A stretch of DNA of 64,000 bases from Streptomyces sp. NBC_00775 (GCF_036347135.1 NZ_CP108938.1:4836001-4900000); one strand, 5' to 3'; positions 32,584 to 41,201 are shown, counted from the stretch's first letter. The notes: generated from the sequence alone by a model not told the origin. Program-made: numbers and translations.

Positions 32584-34083
32584 TCAGGCGATCGCCGTGG
32601 TGAGACCGGCCGATCCGGCGTGTCGGAAGATCTTGCGGAAATTGTGGCAGGCGGCCAGCAGCTGCCACTCGCTGCGGGCACTGTCCTCGCCGCGCAGGAG
32701 TAGCTGGCGGCCGTTCTGGCAGGTCACGATCTGGCCGAAGACGGGTTCGACGATGGCCTTGCGGCGGCGGTAGGCGGCCCGGCCGGGCTTGGTCCGCAGC
32801 TTGCGGGCCATGCGCTCCTTCAAGGTTGCGTCTTTGGGGATGCGTCCGCGGGGTGCGGGCGGGACCTGCTCGTCGTGGCCGAGGCGGCCGGTGGCCATGA
32901 ACGTGTCGGTTCCGCAGGCCAGTTGGCGTTCCTTCGCGGCTTCGAGGTTCGCCTCGGAGCAGTAGCCGGCGTCGACCAGGGCTTGCTTGGGGTGGGCGCC
33001 GGTGTTGACGGCGGACTGGTCGAGCATGCTGGTGTAGTTCAGCGCGTCGGAGGCGTTGGTCGTCACGTCGGCGGCGGTGATGACCTGGTGGGCCTCGTCG
33101 ACGACGGCCTGGGCGTTGTAGGCCTGGATGTAGGCGCCGTCGCTGTTCTTCATGATCCGCGAGCCTGGGTCGGTGAAGTTGGCCTGGGCCTTGGGCTTGG
33201 GCCGGGCCTTGGCGGCAGCCTTGTCGCCCGCGTCGGTGACAGCCTGATCGTCGCTGGTGCCGGTGCGGTCCTGGCGGCGGCGTTCCTTCTCCTGCGCGTG
33301 GCGGCGTGCCTTCGCAGCGGCCTCGGCCTCGATCTGCGCGCGGGCGGCCTGCAGCCTGGCGAGGCGCTTCTCGCGTCGGCCCAGCTCGGCGGGCAGGTCG
33401 GTCTCTTTGCCGCCGACGCCGAAGGCCTGGTCCTCGGCGGCGTCGGTGGCCTCAGCGTCGGCCAGCAGAGCGGCGGCCTTGGCCTCCAGTTCGGCAATCT
33501 CGGCCTCGATCCGCTCCTCCTTGTCGACCAGGCGGCCGTAGCTCATCGCCTTGTGTTTGGAGGCGTTGGCCTCCAGTTTCGTGCCGTCCAGGGCGACGCG
33601 GCCCATCTTGACCATGCCGAGCTTCTGCGCGAGGTGCAGCGACTGGAGGAACAGGCTGCCGAGGGTGTCCAGGTGGCGGCGGCGGAATCGGGCGATCGAC
33701 CGGAAGTCCGGAGCCTGGTCGGCGGCCAGGAAGCGGAACGCGACATCGTCCACGCAACGACGCTCGATCGCCCGGGAGGAGCGGACCCCGGTGGTGTAAC
33801 CGTAGATCAGCAACCGCAGCATCAGCCGCGGGTCGTAGGGCGGGAAGCCGCGCTTTTCGGTGTACTCCGCGAGGATCGGTGAGTAGTCGAGCACCTCGTC
33901 GACCAGGTCGGCGACGAACCGGGCCAGATGATCCTCGGGCAGCCAGGCATCCAGCGACGGCGGCAGCAGCAGGATCTGGTGCGGGTCGAACGCCCGGAAC
34001 GTCTTATCCACCGCTGCCGCACGACGTGGCGGCTGTTTGCCCTCGGCCGGCTCGACCTCAAAGAGCCCCTCCTGATCACGCAT
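32584..34083 (-). CDS. IS1182 family transposase
   Basis: The 499-aa DDE transposase begins with an N-terminal DUF772-like region (LPEDHLARFVADLVDEVLDY, YDPRLMLRLLIYGYTTGVRS, PDFRSIARFRRRHL). GRVALDGTKLEANASKHKAM supplies the first catalytic Asp and HPKQALVDAGYCSEANLEAA the second. ARKLRTKPGRAAYRRRKAIV followed by EPVFGQI gives the Glu. The length and order are normal, so it looks active. A long Ala/Glu/Arg-rich coiled insert sits between the first two acidic residues, as in relatives. Confidence 0.9.
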   Translation of the reverse strand: MRDQEGLFEVEPAEGKQPPRRAAAVDKTFRAFDPHQILLLPPSLDAWLPEDHLARFVADLVDEVLDYSPILAEYTEKRGFPPYDPRLMLRLLIYGYTTGVRSSRAIERRCVDDVAFRFLAADQAPDFRSIARFRRRHLDTLGSLFLQSLHLAQKLGMVKMGRVALDGTKLEANASKHKAMSYGRLVDKEERIEAEIAELEAKAAALLADAEATDAAEDQAFGVGGKETDLPAELGRREKRLARLQAARAQIEAEAAAKARRHAQEKERRRQDRTGTSDDQAVTDAGDKAAAKARPKPKAQANFTDPGSRIMKNSDGAYIQAYNAQAVVDEAHQVITAADVTTNASDALNYTSMLDQSAVNTGAHPKQALVDAGYCSEANLEAAKERQLACGTDTFMATGRLGHDEQVPPAPRGRIPKDATLKERMARKLRTKPGRAAYRRRKAIVEPVFGQIVTCQNGRQLLLRGEDSARSEWQLLAACHNFRKIFRHAGSAGLTTAIA

Positions 34084-34134
34084 ACCGGGATCATCCCGCT
34101 CAAGTGATCACCAGACACACGCGGGTTTCCGGTT

Positions 34135-34163
34135 ACTGTGACTGAGCACGCTGGTTGGCCACT
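34135..34163 (+). repeat. 29-bp inverted repeat, left arm, around the IS passenger genes
   Basis: An exact 29-bp sequence beginning ACTGTGACTGAGCACGCTGG has its reverse complement at 35188-35216. The pair encloses the HxlR and RidA genes. Confidence 0.8.
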
Positions 34164-34209
34164 CTGAGCATTGCAGCCGACCGACCCACGGCGGCGCGTG
34201 AGCCAGCCG

Positions 34210-34590
34210 TCAGGCGTCGAAGCGGCGACGGGCGGCCTCGATGTGACCGAAGTACTGGTGGGTCCAGCCGCACATTCCGTCGACCGTTGCGCGCAGGGCT
34301 TGACCCGGCTCGGTGAGGGTGTATTCGACCCGCGGTGGGACGGTGGGGTATACGGTGCGCTCGACCAGGCCGTTGCGCTCCAGCATGCGCAGGTTCTGGG
34401 TGAGCATCTTGTGGCTGATGCCCTCGACCTCGGCCCGCAGCTCGCTGAAGCGCAGGGTGCGATCACCGAGACCCTCGACGATGAGGAACGCCCACTTGTT
34501 AGCGACGTCGGAGAAGATCTCCCGCGCCAAGGAGCCCGCACGCGCCAGGTCTGCATCCTCGGGCGAGCCTGTGAACTGCTTGGTCACCAT
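34210..34590 (-). CDS. HxlR family transcriptional regulator
   Basis: The ATG at 34590 follows CTGGAGAACCTT. The 126-aa winged-helix protein shows the family signature: IFSDVANKWAFLIVEGLGDR, TLRFSELRAEVEGISHKMLT, QNLRMLERNGLVERTVYPTV and PPRVEYTLTEPGQALR. HxlR proteins respond to electrophiles or oxidants and control a divergent neighbour. Here the neighbour is a RidA-like gene, and the shared 141-bp space holds an inverted repeat at 34636-34672. It lacks an obvious reactive Cys near the N-terminus; a single Cys lies late (GMCGW). Confidence 0.85.
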   Translation of the reverse strand: MVTKQFTGSPEDADLARAGSLAREIFSDVANKWAFLIVEGLGDRTLRFSELRAEVEGISHKMLTQNLRMLERNGLVERTVYPTVPPRVEYTLTEPGQALRATVDGMCGWTHQYFGHIEAARRRFDA

Positions 34591-34635
34591 AAGGTTCTCC
34601 AGTCACTGAAAAGTGCGTTCTTCCACGTCAGCGCA

Positions 34636-34672
34636 CACTCTCTTACAGTTTCTGAGTAACCACAAGAGAGTG
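34636..34672. promoter_or_regulatory. Inverted repeat, likely HxlR operator
   Basis: CACTCTCTT (34636-34644) and AAGAGAGTG (34664-34672) are perfect complements 19 nt apart, in the divergent intergenic space of hxlR and ridA. This spacing suits a dimeric winged-helix repressor. Confidence 0.55.
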
Positions 34673-34731
34673 AACGTCTTGGGCGGCGCGGACGCGAGCC
34701 CACAGGCGCTCAGGACGAGGAGACAGGCAGC

Positions 34732-35139
34732 ATGGCCATCACCTTTGTGAACCCCAGCGGATTGCCCAAGATCGACGTCTACCGGCAGGTGTCGATCGCA
34801 TCCGGGTCGAGGCTGGTCTTTATCGCCGGGCAGGTCGCCTGGGACGCCGAGGGAGTCACGATCGGCGAAGGCGACCTCGCCGCCCAGGTCGAGCAGAGCT
34901 ATCTCAACGTCGGCACCGCCCTGGCCGAGATCGGCGGCTCCTTCGACGACGTGGCGAAGCTGACCTTCTACGTCGTCGATTGGACCCCCGACAAGATGCC
35001 CCCGCTCCTGGAAGGGATCTCCCGGGCAGCCGCGAAGCTGGGGATCACCCCGGCCCCGCCGACCACGCTGATAGGCGTTGCGGCACTGGACGTCCCCGAC
35101 CATCTGGTCGAGATCGAAGCCACCGCGGTCCTCGACTGA
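34732..35139 (+). CDS. RidA family protein (enamine/imine deaminase-like)
   Basis: The ATG at 34732 follows GAGGAGACAGGCAGC. The 135-aa product has the YjgF/RidA pattern: RLVFIAGQVAWDAEG, LAAQVEQSYLNVGTALAEIG, DDVAKLTFYVVDWTPD and a closing HLVEIEATAVLD. The catalytic arginine of active RidA (near ...R.....P in the C-terminal third) is not clear, so it may belong to a RidA subgroup with another activity. It is controlled probably by the divergent HxlR. Its presence within an IS is unusual. Confidence 0.82.
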   Translation: MAITFVNPSGLPKIDVYRQVSIASGSRLVFIAGQVAWDAEGVTIGEGDLAAQVEQSYLNVGTALAEIGGSFDDVAKLTFYVVDWTPDKMPPLLEGISRAAAKLGITPAPPTTLIGVAALDVPDHLVEIEATAVLD

Positions 35140-35187
35140 ACAGGTGCTCTTTGTCACTGAGTGCCGGAATGGCCAACTACGGCGCTC

Positions 35188-35216
35188 AGTGGCCAACCAG
35201 CGTGCTCAGTCACAGT
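35188..35216 (-). repeat. 29-bp inverted repeat, right arm, around the IS passenger genes
   Basis: This is the exact reverse complement of 34135-34163 and overlaps the inner edge of the IS right terminus by two bases. Confidence 0.8.
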
Positions 35217-35241
35217 TACTGACCCACGCTCCTAGGCTCGG

Positions 35242-35254
35242 TGCTCCAAGAGGT
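35242..35254 (-). promoter_or_regulatory. Orphan phage Shine-Dalgarno element
   Basis: The recurrent GACCTCTTGGAGC element used by most early genes occurs here right beside the IS right end, but no start codon follows at the expected distance. It probably marks a prophage gene lost at or near the IS insertion. Confidence 0.5.
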
Positions 35255-35257
35255 CGG

Positions 35258-35283
35258 GGCCCCCACCGCGCGCGGTGGGGGCC
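35258..35283 (-). terminator. 26-bp perfect palindrome after the holin gene
   Basis: GGCCCCCACCGCG and its complement abut without a loop, 29 nt beyond the stop at 35312. It closes the lysis block. Confidence 0.7.
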
Positions 35284-35311
35284 TTGGTCTGTGCGGCGCC
35301 GATCAGCCGAA

Positions 35312-35554
35312 CTACGCGGCGAGCGCGTACGGGTACTGCGGCGGCCGGGCGTAGCCCAGCAGCCACCCGAACTTCGGCGACACGTAGTGCTCGGCCAGGC
35401 GGAACACCGCGTAGTAGCAGAACGCGGCCAGCGGGGTCAGGACCCCGGACAGGGCCTCACCGTCCAGGCCCAGGCCGTGGCTCGCGGCAAGCGCCACCAG
35501 CCAGCCCACCAGCGCCGGAATGCCGGTACGGATCAAAGACAGATACAGGTTCAC
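35312..35554 (-). CDS. Holin-like small membrane protein
   Basis: The GTG at 35554 overlaps the upstream stop (GTGA) and has GGAG five nt before it. The 80-aa product has two membrane segments, GIPALVGWLVALAASHGLGL and VLTPLAAFCYYAVFRLAEHY, and a short tail. Size, topology and place after the endolysin gene fit a phage holin, which forms lesions in the membrane to release or activate the endolysin. No sequence family was recognised with certainty. Confidence 0.65.
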   Translation of the reverse strand: MNLYLSLIRTGIPALVGWLVALAASHGLGLDGEALSGVLTPLAAFCYYAVFRLAEHYVSPKFGWLLGYARPPQYPYALAA

Positions 35555-35775
35555 GAGGGCTCCTTGGGTTGGCGGGCGATCGCGGCGATCGCCCAGAACA
35601 TGACCTCTTCGAGACGGAACATCGCCGCCTGCTTCTCCGCGCCGGCGGGCACCTCGGTGTGCAGCATCAGCGCCAACTCCAGGCACCCGGAACGGATGTC
35701 CTCGTGGGCCTAGCGGCGCTCGTCGGTGTCGGCCGGATGAAATGTGAACCGGCGGATGACGTGAGCGGCGTCCAC
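35551..35775 (-). pseudogene. Acb2-like anti-CBASS/anti-Thoeris protein with an in-frame amber codon
   Basis: From the GTG at 35775 the frame reads MDAAHVIRRFTFHPADTDER and R, then a TAG at 35710-35712. It then continues in the same frame with AHEDIRSGCLELALMLHTEV and PAGAEKQAAMFRLEEVMFW followed by AIAAIARQ, ending at a TGA that overlaps the holin GTG. The second part matches the Acb2/Tad1-type helical hairpin, whose end usually reads KLEEAMFWANAAIAR. These small phage proteins sequester cyclic nucleotide signals. The one nonsense codon, reachable from CAG, GAG or AAG by one change, separates the first 21 codons from the helical body. It may be a mutation or a suppressed stop. Confidence 0.65.
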
Positions 35776-35779
35776 GTGC

Positions 35780-36637
35780 TCACTTCCGGCCGTAGGCGAG
35801 GGTGAGCAGGAACGCCCAGCCGCGCGGCCCGATCGCCACATCGTGCGGCTTCCCCTTGGCACGGAACTGCGGGTGCGCGGCGAAGAACTTGCCGACACCG
35901 GCCTCCGTGCGCGGCCCGTAGTGGTCCGACAGGTCGGCGTCCGTGATGTGCAGGAACCCTGCCGCGCGCAGCGCCTTCTGCAGCCCCTTCGCCGACGGCT
36001 TCGACTTGCCCGGCGCAAGCCCGGCGGGGAACGCGGGCGGCACGTACGGCTTCGACGCCGGCGGGTGCTCCACCGGCTCGGGCACACCCGCCCACTCCTT
36101 CCACGCCTTGACCGTGGCGAAGTTGCACACGTTGACGTCGGTGTGGTCCCGGATGCCGTACTGGTGGATCACCCACGCGTGCTTCACGCGCGGCTTGCCC
36201 GCGGGCGCGCTCGGGTCGGCGATCCACAGGCCGTCACGGCACTGCGAGGTGGTGTCGTGCCGCTCCCAGAAGTCCAAGTTGCAGTAGAGGATGACCCGCA
36301 GATGCGGCCTCAGCTTCTTCACGGCCTTCAGGAACGCGTCCTTGTCGGCGCACGTCGCCGCGGTGCGTGCGGTCGTGGTCTCCCAGTCGCACGCCAGGAC
36401 GTCGCCGGGCTCGGGGTCCGCGCACCGGATGAACCACTCGGCCTGCGCCTGGATGTTGCCCGGCCACAGGAAGTGGTACCAGCCCACCTGCTTGCCCTCG
36501 CCCCGCGCGGCCTTCTCCTGCGCGTCGCGCAGCGGGTTGGCGTAGGTGCGGCCCTCCGACGCCTTGATCATGACGACGTCCACGCCGTCCAGATCCGGGT
36601 GCGGCTGCAGGCTGCTGATGTCGATTGCCTTGAGCAT
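35780..36637 (-). CDS. GH25 endolysin with peptidoglycan-binding-like C-terminus
   Basis: The 285-aa product starts at the ATG at 36637. It opens with AIDISSLQPHPDLDGVDVVM (D6) and continues IKASEGRTYANP, then VLACDWETT and HLRVILYCNLDFWER. This is the GH25 muramidase pattern with catalytic acidic residues in D-I-S and D-W-E. From about residue 200 a second region (KSKPSAKGLQKALRAAGFLH ... YGPRTEAGVGKFFAAHPQF) resembles a peptidoglycan-binding domain. It cuts the glycan backbone of the cell wall at lysis. There is no signal peptide, so export relies on the holin. Confidence 0.88.
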   Translation of the reverse strand: MLKAIDISSLQPHPDLDGVDVVMIKASEGRTYANPLRDAQEKAARGEGKQVGWYHFLWPGNIQAQAEWFIRCADPEPGDVLACDWETTTARTAATCADKDAFLKAVKKLRPHLRVILYCNLDFWERHDTTSQCRDGLWIADPSAPAGKPRVKHAWVIHQYGIRDHTDVNVCNFATVKAWKEWAGVPEPVEHPPASKPYVPPAFPAGLAPGKSKPSAKGLQKALRAAGFLHITDADLSDHYGPRTEAGVGKFFAAHPQFRAKGKPHDVAIGPRGWAFLLTLAYGRK

Positions 36638-36653
36638 CGGTCAGTTCCCTTCG

Positions 36654-37466
36654 TTACTTGCGCAGTTGGATGGCGTCGATGTAGCGGCGCAGCGCCTGGT
36701 AGGTGGCGAGCGTCATCAGGCCGTCGCCGTCGTCGCCCCACGACCGCGACCAGGAGTTGCGGAAGCGGATGACGGTGGAGCCGGGCTCGATGCGGCCCGC
36801 GTGGTCCTGCACCACCTGCTCCAGGGCGATCACGCAGATCTCGTGGCCGCCGGCCAACGGCGAGGACGCCCAGTCGCCGCCGTCGACGAAGCCGTGCCGG
36901 TCGGGCTCGAACCAGTCGCGGAACCAGGGCACTCCGAGCAGGACGGGCCCGGTCTGCAGCAGCGACGCCACCGCGGTGGCGGTGGTGGCGTGCCGGTAGT
37001 GGCCGACCAGGCCACGCCGCTTGAGGGCCTTGGCGATGCCCAGACCCGAACTGCCGGTGTCCACCGGCGGAAACCGGCCGTCCGCGTCGTCCAGGGCGGT
37101 CGCCTCGGCGTACAGGCCGATCGCCCACTCCTCGGCGCCCTTCGCGCCGGTCAGGTCCAGCCCGGCCGCCTTCGCCTCCGTGTCGTCGAGCAGCAGCGAC
37201 ACCGCGGCCGTACCCGCGTTGCCCGTGCATGAGCCGAGCGCGTCAACGTCCTTGCCGCCGGCGACGACCTGGGACACGCGGATGCCCTGCGCGAACAGGT
37301 CCTCCTGGTCCAGGACCGGGATGCGCGGGGTGTGCGAGGCAGGCTTGAGGACCGCCCCGGCGTGCTCGTGCAGCCACTCCAGGGAGCGGGCGTCGAGGAC
37401 CTGGTGGCGGCCCAGCTTCGTGTGATGTGGGTAGCGGTGGGTGAGGATGCCGTGGGTAAGGGGCAC
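36654..37466 (-). CDS. Papain-like (C1 family) cysteine peptidase
   Basis: The frame opens at a TTG at 37502, but the GTG at 37466 follows GGGGGAGAA more plausibly; the 270-aa product is counted from there. The triad is visible: C80 in ALGSCTGNAGT, H208 in LAGGHEICVI and N237 in IRFRNSWSRSWGDDG. The context SCxGNA and NSWxxxWG is that of C1 peptidases. Its position between the coiled-coil membrane gene and the endolysin suggests a role in host lysis, tail-tip entry or protein processing. Papain-type enzymes are known in some actinophages, but the substrate is not known. The N-terminus ahead of C80 is unusually long. Confidence 0.75.
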   Translation of the reverse strand: MPLTHGILTHRYPHHTKLGRHQVLDARSLEWLHEHAGAVLKPASHTPRIPVLDQEDLFAQGIRVSQVVAGGKDVDALGSCTGNAGTAAVSLLLDDTEAKAAGLDLTGAKGAEEWAIGLYAEATALDDADGRFPPVDTGSSGLGIAKALKRRGLVGHYRHATTATAVASLLQTGPVLLGVPWFRDWFEPDRHGFVDGGDWASSPLAGGHEICVIALEQVVQDHAGRIEPGSTVIRFRNSWSRSWGDDGDGLMTLATYQALRRYIDAIQLRK

Positions 37467-37526
37467 GTCCGGTGCCGTTTCTCCCCCGCGCCGGACGAAC
37501 AAAGGATGCGACGCCGCGGCGGCCCG

Positions 37527-37889
37527 CTACGGCCCTGCGCCGATCCTGCTGGACAGCCACAGCTGCAGCAGGCCGATCAGCACCGGCGCCACGAACGCCG
37601 ACACCAGCCACTTGCGGGTGTTCGCCGCCTGCTGCTGGTCGCTCTCGCGGGCCCTGGCCGCATCCCGCTGCGCCTCTTCGATGGCCCCCAGCCGCTGGTT
37701 CACCAGCCGCTGATCGGCCTGGTAGACCTCTTTGGTCACCATCTCTTCGAAGCGGGCGCTCATCGCGGCCAGGTCGCCGCGCAGATCGTCGCGTAGCGAC
37801 TTGATGCCGTCGCTCTGGTCCTGGCGCAACTGCTGCAGTGCGCGGTGCAGCTCCCACAGGGTGGGATCGGCGTTCGGCGGCTGCGTCAC
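37527..37889 (-). CDS. Coiled-coil protein with a C-terminal membrane anchor
   Basis: The GTG at 37889 has GAGGAG with a 6-nt spacer. The 120-aa product is a coiled coil (LRQDQSDGIKSLRDDLRGDL, LGAIEEAQRDAARARESDQQ) followed by a single membrane segment, WLVSAFVAPVLIGLLQLWLS. Such tail-lysis junction proteins are found next to endolysins in many actinophages. It may assist the holin. No catalytic motif is present. Confidence 0.62.
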   Translation of the reverse strand: MTQPPNADPTLWELHRALQQLRQDQSDGIKSLRDDLRGDLAAMSARFEEMVTKEVYQADQRLVNQRLGAIEEAQRDAARARESDQQQAANTRKWLVSAFVAPVLIGLLQLWLSSRIGAGP

Positions 37890-37960
37890 CGCGCACTCCT
37901 CAGATCGGCGTGCCCCGCGCCGTCCACGAGTCTACGGGCACCGGGCGACGCCTCATGCGA

Positions 37961-38137
37961 TCAAGTCGTGGACGGCACCAGGTCGGTGACCGCCTGGCCG
38001 CACTGCCCGCAGACGGCGCGGTACGTCGGCGGCGCCGCGTTGGGGTACATCGGGACCCCCGTGTACGTCACTCCGCAGACGGGACACCCTTCGGTGCGGC
38101 ACGTGACGTTCATGAGGACCGGCTGCTCTTCGTCCAT
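37961..38137 (-). CDS. Small zinc-ribbon phage protein
   Basis: The ATG at 38137 follows the tail-fibre stop by one nt. The 58-aa product carries two metal-binding pairs, EGCPVCG and VCGQCG, around TYTGVPMYPNAAPPTYRA. The rubredoxin-like knuckles indicate zinc. The function is unknown; such proteins often occur between tail and lysis genes of actinophages. Confidence 0.6.
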   Translation of the reverse strand: MDEEQPVLMNVTCRTEGCPVCGVTYTGVPMYPNAAPPTYRAVCGQCGQAVTDLVPSTT

Positions 38138-38138
38138 G

Positions 38139-41100
38139 TCAGCTTCCCAGCAGTAGGTAATCCACGAACGTGGTGTTCGTGTTGGTGCGGGTGCACCAGA
38201 TGGTGGCGGACGTGGCGGTGACGCTTGAGGTGCCGACGCCCGTGACTTGAGTTCCGGGGACGGTGGTGGCCGCCGTGGCCAGGCCACGGAACGTGGTGCC
38301 GCGGATATGGAGCCCGGTCACGGTCACGGACGTCGGCGTGTTCGCAACCGGGCTGATGGTGGCGCGTCCCCACGCAAAGTTGCGGGGCGCGAGAATGCCG
38401 GAGACGTCGACGACCATGTCCGGGTTGCTGGTGCCGCTATCGCCGTCCCACTCCAGCGAGATGAACGGCGCGCCGTTGCCAGGCGCCAGCGGGCTGTCCC
38501 CGCTCGCCAGGATGATGTGCGCCTGCGCGCCGCCCGCGATCATGCCTGACTGAATGTCCAGGGTGCCGCCGGACGCCTTGCCGGTGATGCCGGTCGGCAC
38601 GACCTGTGTGATCCCGGCGGCGCCAAACGTGACCTCTCCGGACTCCAACTGGGCGTACGTCGTGCCGTCAGCTGACGTGGTCCGGAAACCCGCCGACCCG
38701 TCGCCGACATCCGGCGCCATCAGCGCGGCCACCGAGCCGTCGGCACGAACGGCCCGAAGGACGGCGCCCGTGATCGTCTGCCCGTCGATGGCCCCGGCCT
38801 TGATGTTGCTCGCAGCGATGCCGCCCGCCTCGACGACCTCGATGGCGAACATGTCCACCTCGACCGTGCCCGTGCCGCCCGTGTAGTTCAGGTACAGCAG
38901 CGGCGTGATGTAGCGGACGCTGGAGTGCAGCTGGGCAGGTGCGTTGGCGTTCGGCGCCTCCATCCTGACGGGGCTGGCAGAGGTGCCCTTGATGTAGCCG
39001 GTGAACGTCCGCCAGCCCGCGCCGGCGGTCAGGTCCTCGCCGTCGGCCGCCACATAGAACTGGCTGGACAGCGAGTTCGCCCCGGTGAGGTTGACGAAGG
39101 TGACGCCGTCGGCGGCGAGCCCCGCCACCCCCATGAACGTCTTCTGGTTCGTTCCGGGCGTCGAGTTGGCGACGGTCTGCCGCACCCGGATGCTGACCCG
39201 GTACGTCACCGCCGGGTCGAAGGGGATCTTCACGTCGGGCCGGTAGGCGCCCTGCACGAAGCCCACGCACCGCATCACGTTGCCGCCGGACTGGGCGTCA
39301 GCAACCGCGACCGTCGTCATCGTGCCCGACGCCGAGTTCAGCCACTTCGTCGCCGAGTCGCCGAAGTCGTAGAACTTCTGCCCGATCGAGCCCTGCAGGC
39401 CCACGGACAGCCGGTCGACGCTGATCGTCCCGGCCGTGATCGCGGACGCGTTCAGGTTGGTGATGGCGGCCTTCGACGCGTCCAACGTCCCCGTGGTGAT
39501 CTTGCTGGCGTCGATGGACGAGATCACACCGGACGCGGCCGTGATCGTCCCGGCGAACAGCTTGTCGGCGGTGATGGTGTTACCGGCGATCAGGTCGGCT
39601 GTGATGGCCAGGCCCTGGATCTGCGCGGCCGTGAGGGACTTGCCGACGATCTTCGCGGCGTCCAGCGTGCCCGCGGCGATCCGGTCGCCACTGATGGCGT
39701 TCGCCACCAGCTTGGGCGTGGTGATCGCACCGTCGGCGATCATCGTGCCGGGCAGCACAGGGCGCACCGCCGCGTTGTCCCACCAGACCGTTCCGGCGCT
39801 CGCCTGGAAAGACTCGGCCACGATGAGGGCCTTGACGGTGTTCGCGGGCGCGGTGACGGTGCCCGTGAGGCGCTGCCATGTGGCACCCAGGACAGGCGGG
39901 GAAGCCTGGACGACGCCCCAGGTCAGGGTGGTGCCCGAGCTGTCCAGCCACTGGGCGTAGAGCTTGACGGTGCCGTTGTAGTCGGAGGATGCCTGGTAGT
40001 CGTACGCCAGATACAGCTGATCCCCGGCCAGGATCGGAATGCTCGTGATGCCAAGGCCGCGGGTGGTGGCGGTGCTCGCGACGGCGTTGACCTTGATGGA
40101 CTTGGGCGAGCCGTTGCCCTTGGTGTCCACCGACCAGGAGGTGCCTGCTGCGGCGACGAGCGCCGCGGTGTATGGGCCCTCGAAGGACGGGTCGCTCAGC
40201 ACGTTGGCGCCGCCGACGACGGTCAGCTTGTCCGTCGTGATGGCGCCGGCGGCGATCTGGTTGGCGGTGATCGTCCCCGCAGCGATCTCGGCGCCTGTGA
40301 TGGCCAGGGCCTGGATCTGGGCGGCCGTAATGGACCTGCCGACGATCTTCGACGCGTTCAGCGTGCCCGCGGCGATCCGGTCGCCGCTGATGCTGTTGGC
40401 GACCATCTTGGGCGTGGTGATCGCACCGTCCTGTATGGACGTTGAACCCACCGCACCCGCGGCGAGTTTCGCCTCGGTGACCGCATCGTCGGCCAACTTG
40501 AGATCCGACACCGCGCCATCGGCGAGCTTGCCGACCGAAACGGCATTCTTGGCGAGCTTGCCTTCGAGGACCGCGCTGTCAGCCAGCGCGACGCTGCCCA
40601 CCGCCCCCGTTTCGATCTTCGCGGCGGTCACCGCGCCGTCGGCGAGAGCCAGTTCGTCGACGATGCCGTCCAGCACGGACTGCGCGACCACTGGCTGCGG
40701 ACCGGCCGGTCCCGCCACAGCAGACGGCACCGAGGCGGCACCGGAGGTGGACACGCACACCAGGCGCACCCAGACCGGCACGCTCGCGGGCACGGTCATG
40801 GTGGCGGCGTGCGTCGAGTAGAACGCGGCGAACAGGGAGCCGCTGTCGGGGAAGTCGACGCTGGTGGAGAAGTGGACCTCCACGTACGCGAAGTCGGCCG
40901 GGGCCTGGCTGCCGTCAGCGAACAGGCCGTCCCAGGTGACGGCGACGCCCCCGAGGACGGAGGCGATGGTGGGGGCGGTCGGGACGGGCGGGGTGGGGCC
41001 GTTGACGGCGGCCAGCGCGACCGTGCCGTCCTGTTGCAGGCCGATGCTGCCGCGCAGCACGCCGCCGTCGTCGTAGACGGCTATGGAGCCGTTCTCGATC

Positions 41101-41195
41101 GAGGAGTTCGCCAGGCGGCTGGTACGCGACAGGTCACGCACCAGCCGCTCCAGGTTGGCGATCCTGCCGGCGAGAACAGCAAGAGTGTCAGCCAA
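38139..41195 (-). CDS. Tail fibre/receptor-binding protein
   Basis: The 1018-aa product starts at the TTG at 41195. Residues from about 15 hold a coiled coil ([20 protein letters not shown]). Then comes a long run of collagen-like imperfect repeats such as [20 protein letters not shown] and [19 protein letters not shown], which are typical of trimeric siphovirus fibres. A carbohydrate-binding-like module ([20 protein letters not shown] ... VWWDNAAV) interrupts the repeats, and another beta-rich region follows. The C-terminus (about 930-1018) is the likely receptor-binding or host-specificity tip. It lies downstream of baseplate genes as expected. Confidence 0.8.
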   Translation of the reverse strand: MADTLAVLAGRIANLERLVRDLSRTSRLANSSIENGSIAVYDDGGVLRGSIGLQQDGTVALAAVNGPTPPVPTAPTIASVLGGVAVTWDGLFADGSQAPADFAYVEVHFSTSVDFPDSGSLFAAFYSTHAATMTVPASVPVWVRLVCVSTSGAASVPSAVAGPAGPQPVVAQSVLDGIVDELALADGAVTAAKIETGAVGSVALADSAVLEGKLAKNAVSVGKLADGAVSDLKLADDAVTEAKLAAGAVGSTSIQDGAITTPKMVANSISGDRIAAGTLNASKIVGRSITAAQIQALAITGAEIAAGTITANQIAAGAITTDKLTVVGGANVLSDPSFEGPYTAALVAAAGTSWSVDTKGNGSPKSIKVNAVASTATTRGLGITSIPILAGDQLYLAYDYQASSDYNGTVKLYAQWLDSSGTTLTWGVVQASPPVLGATWQRLTGTVTAPANTVKALIVAESFQASAGTVWWDNAAVRPVLPGTMIADGAITTPKLVANAISGDRIAAGTLDAAKIVGKSLTAAQIQGLAITADLIAGNTITADKLFAGTITAASGVISSIDASKITTGTLDASKAAITNLNASAITAGTISVDRLSVGLQGSIGQKFYDFGDSATKWLNSASGTMTTVAVADAQSGGNVMRCVGFVQGAYRPDVKIPFDPAVTYRVSIRVRQTVANSTPGTNQKTFMGVAGLAADGVTFVNLTGANSLSSQFYVAADGEDLTAGAGWRTFTGYIKGTSASPVRMEAPNANAPAQLHSSVRYITPLLYLNYTGGTGTVEVDMFAIEVVEAGGIAASNIKAGAIDGQTITGAVLRAVRADGSVAALMAPDVGDGSAGFRTTSADGTTYAQLESGEVTFGAAGITQVVPTGITGKASGGTLDIQSGMIAGGAQAHIILASGDSPLAPGNGAPFISLEWDGDSGTSNPDMVVDVSGILAPRNFAWGRATISPVANTPTSVTVTGLHIRGTTFRGLATAATTVPGTQVTGVGTSSVTATSATIWCTRTNTNTTFVDYLLLGS

Positions 41196-41201
41196 GGGAG
41201 T

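Larger units (their letters stand above)
32441..35231. mobile_element. IS1182-type element with passenger HxlR and RidA genes
   Basis: Terminal inverted repeats GAGCGTGTCTCAGTAAC (32441-32457) and its near-complement (35215-35231) match at 15 of 17 positions. The flanking CTAG at 32437-32440 and 35232-35235 is the target duplication. The 2791-bp element holds a complete transposase, an HxlR regulator and a RidA family gene. The last two lie between 29-bp inverted repeats (34135-34163 and 35188-35216), so the passenger segment may have been a separate unit. It interrupts the prophage between the lysis block and the regulator. Confidence 0.8.
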
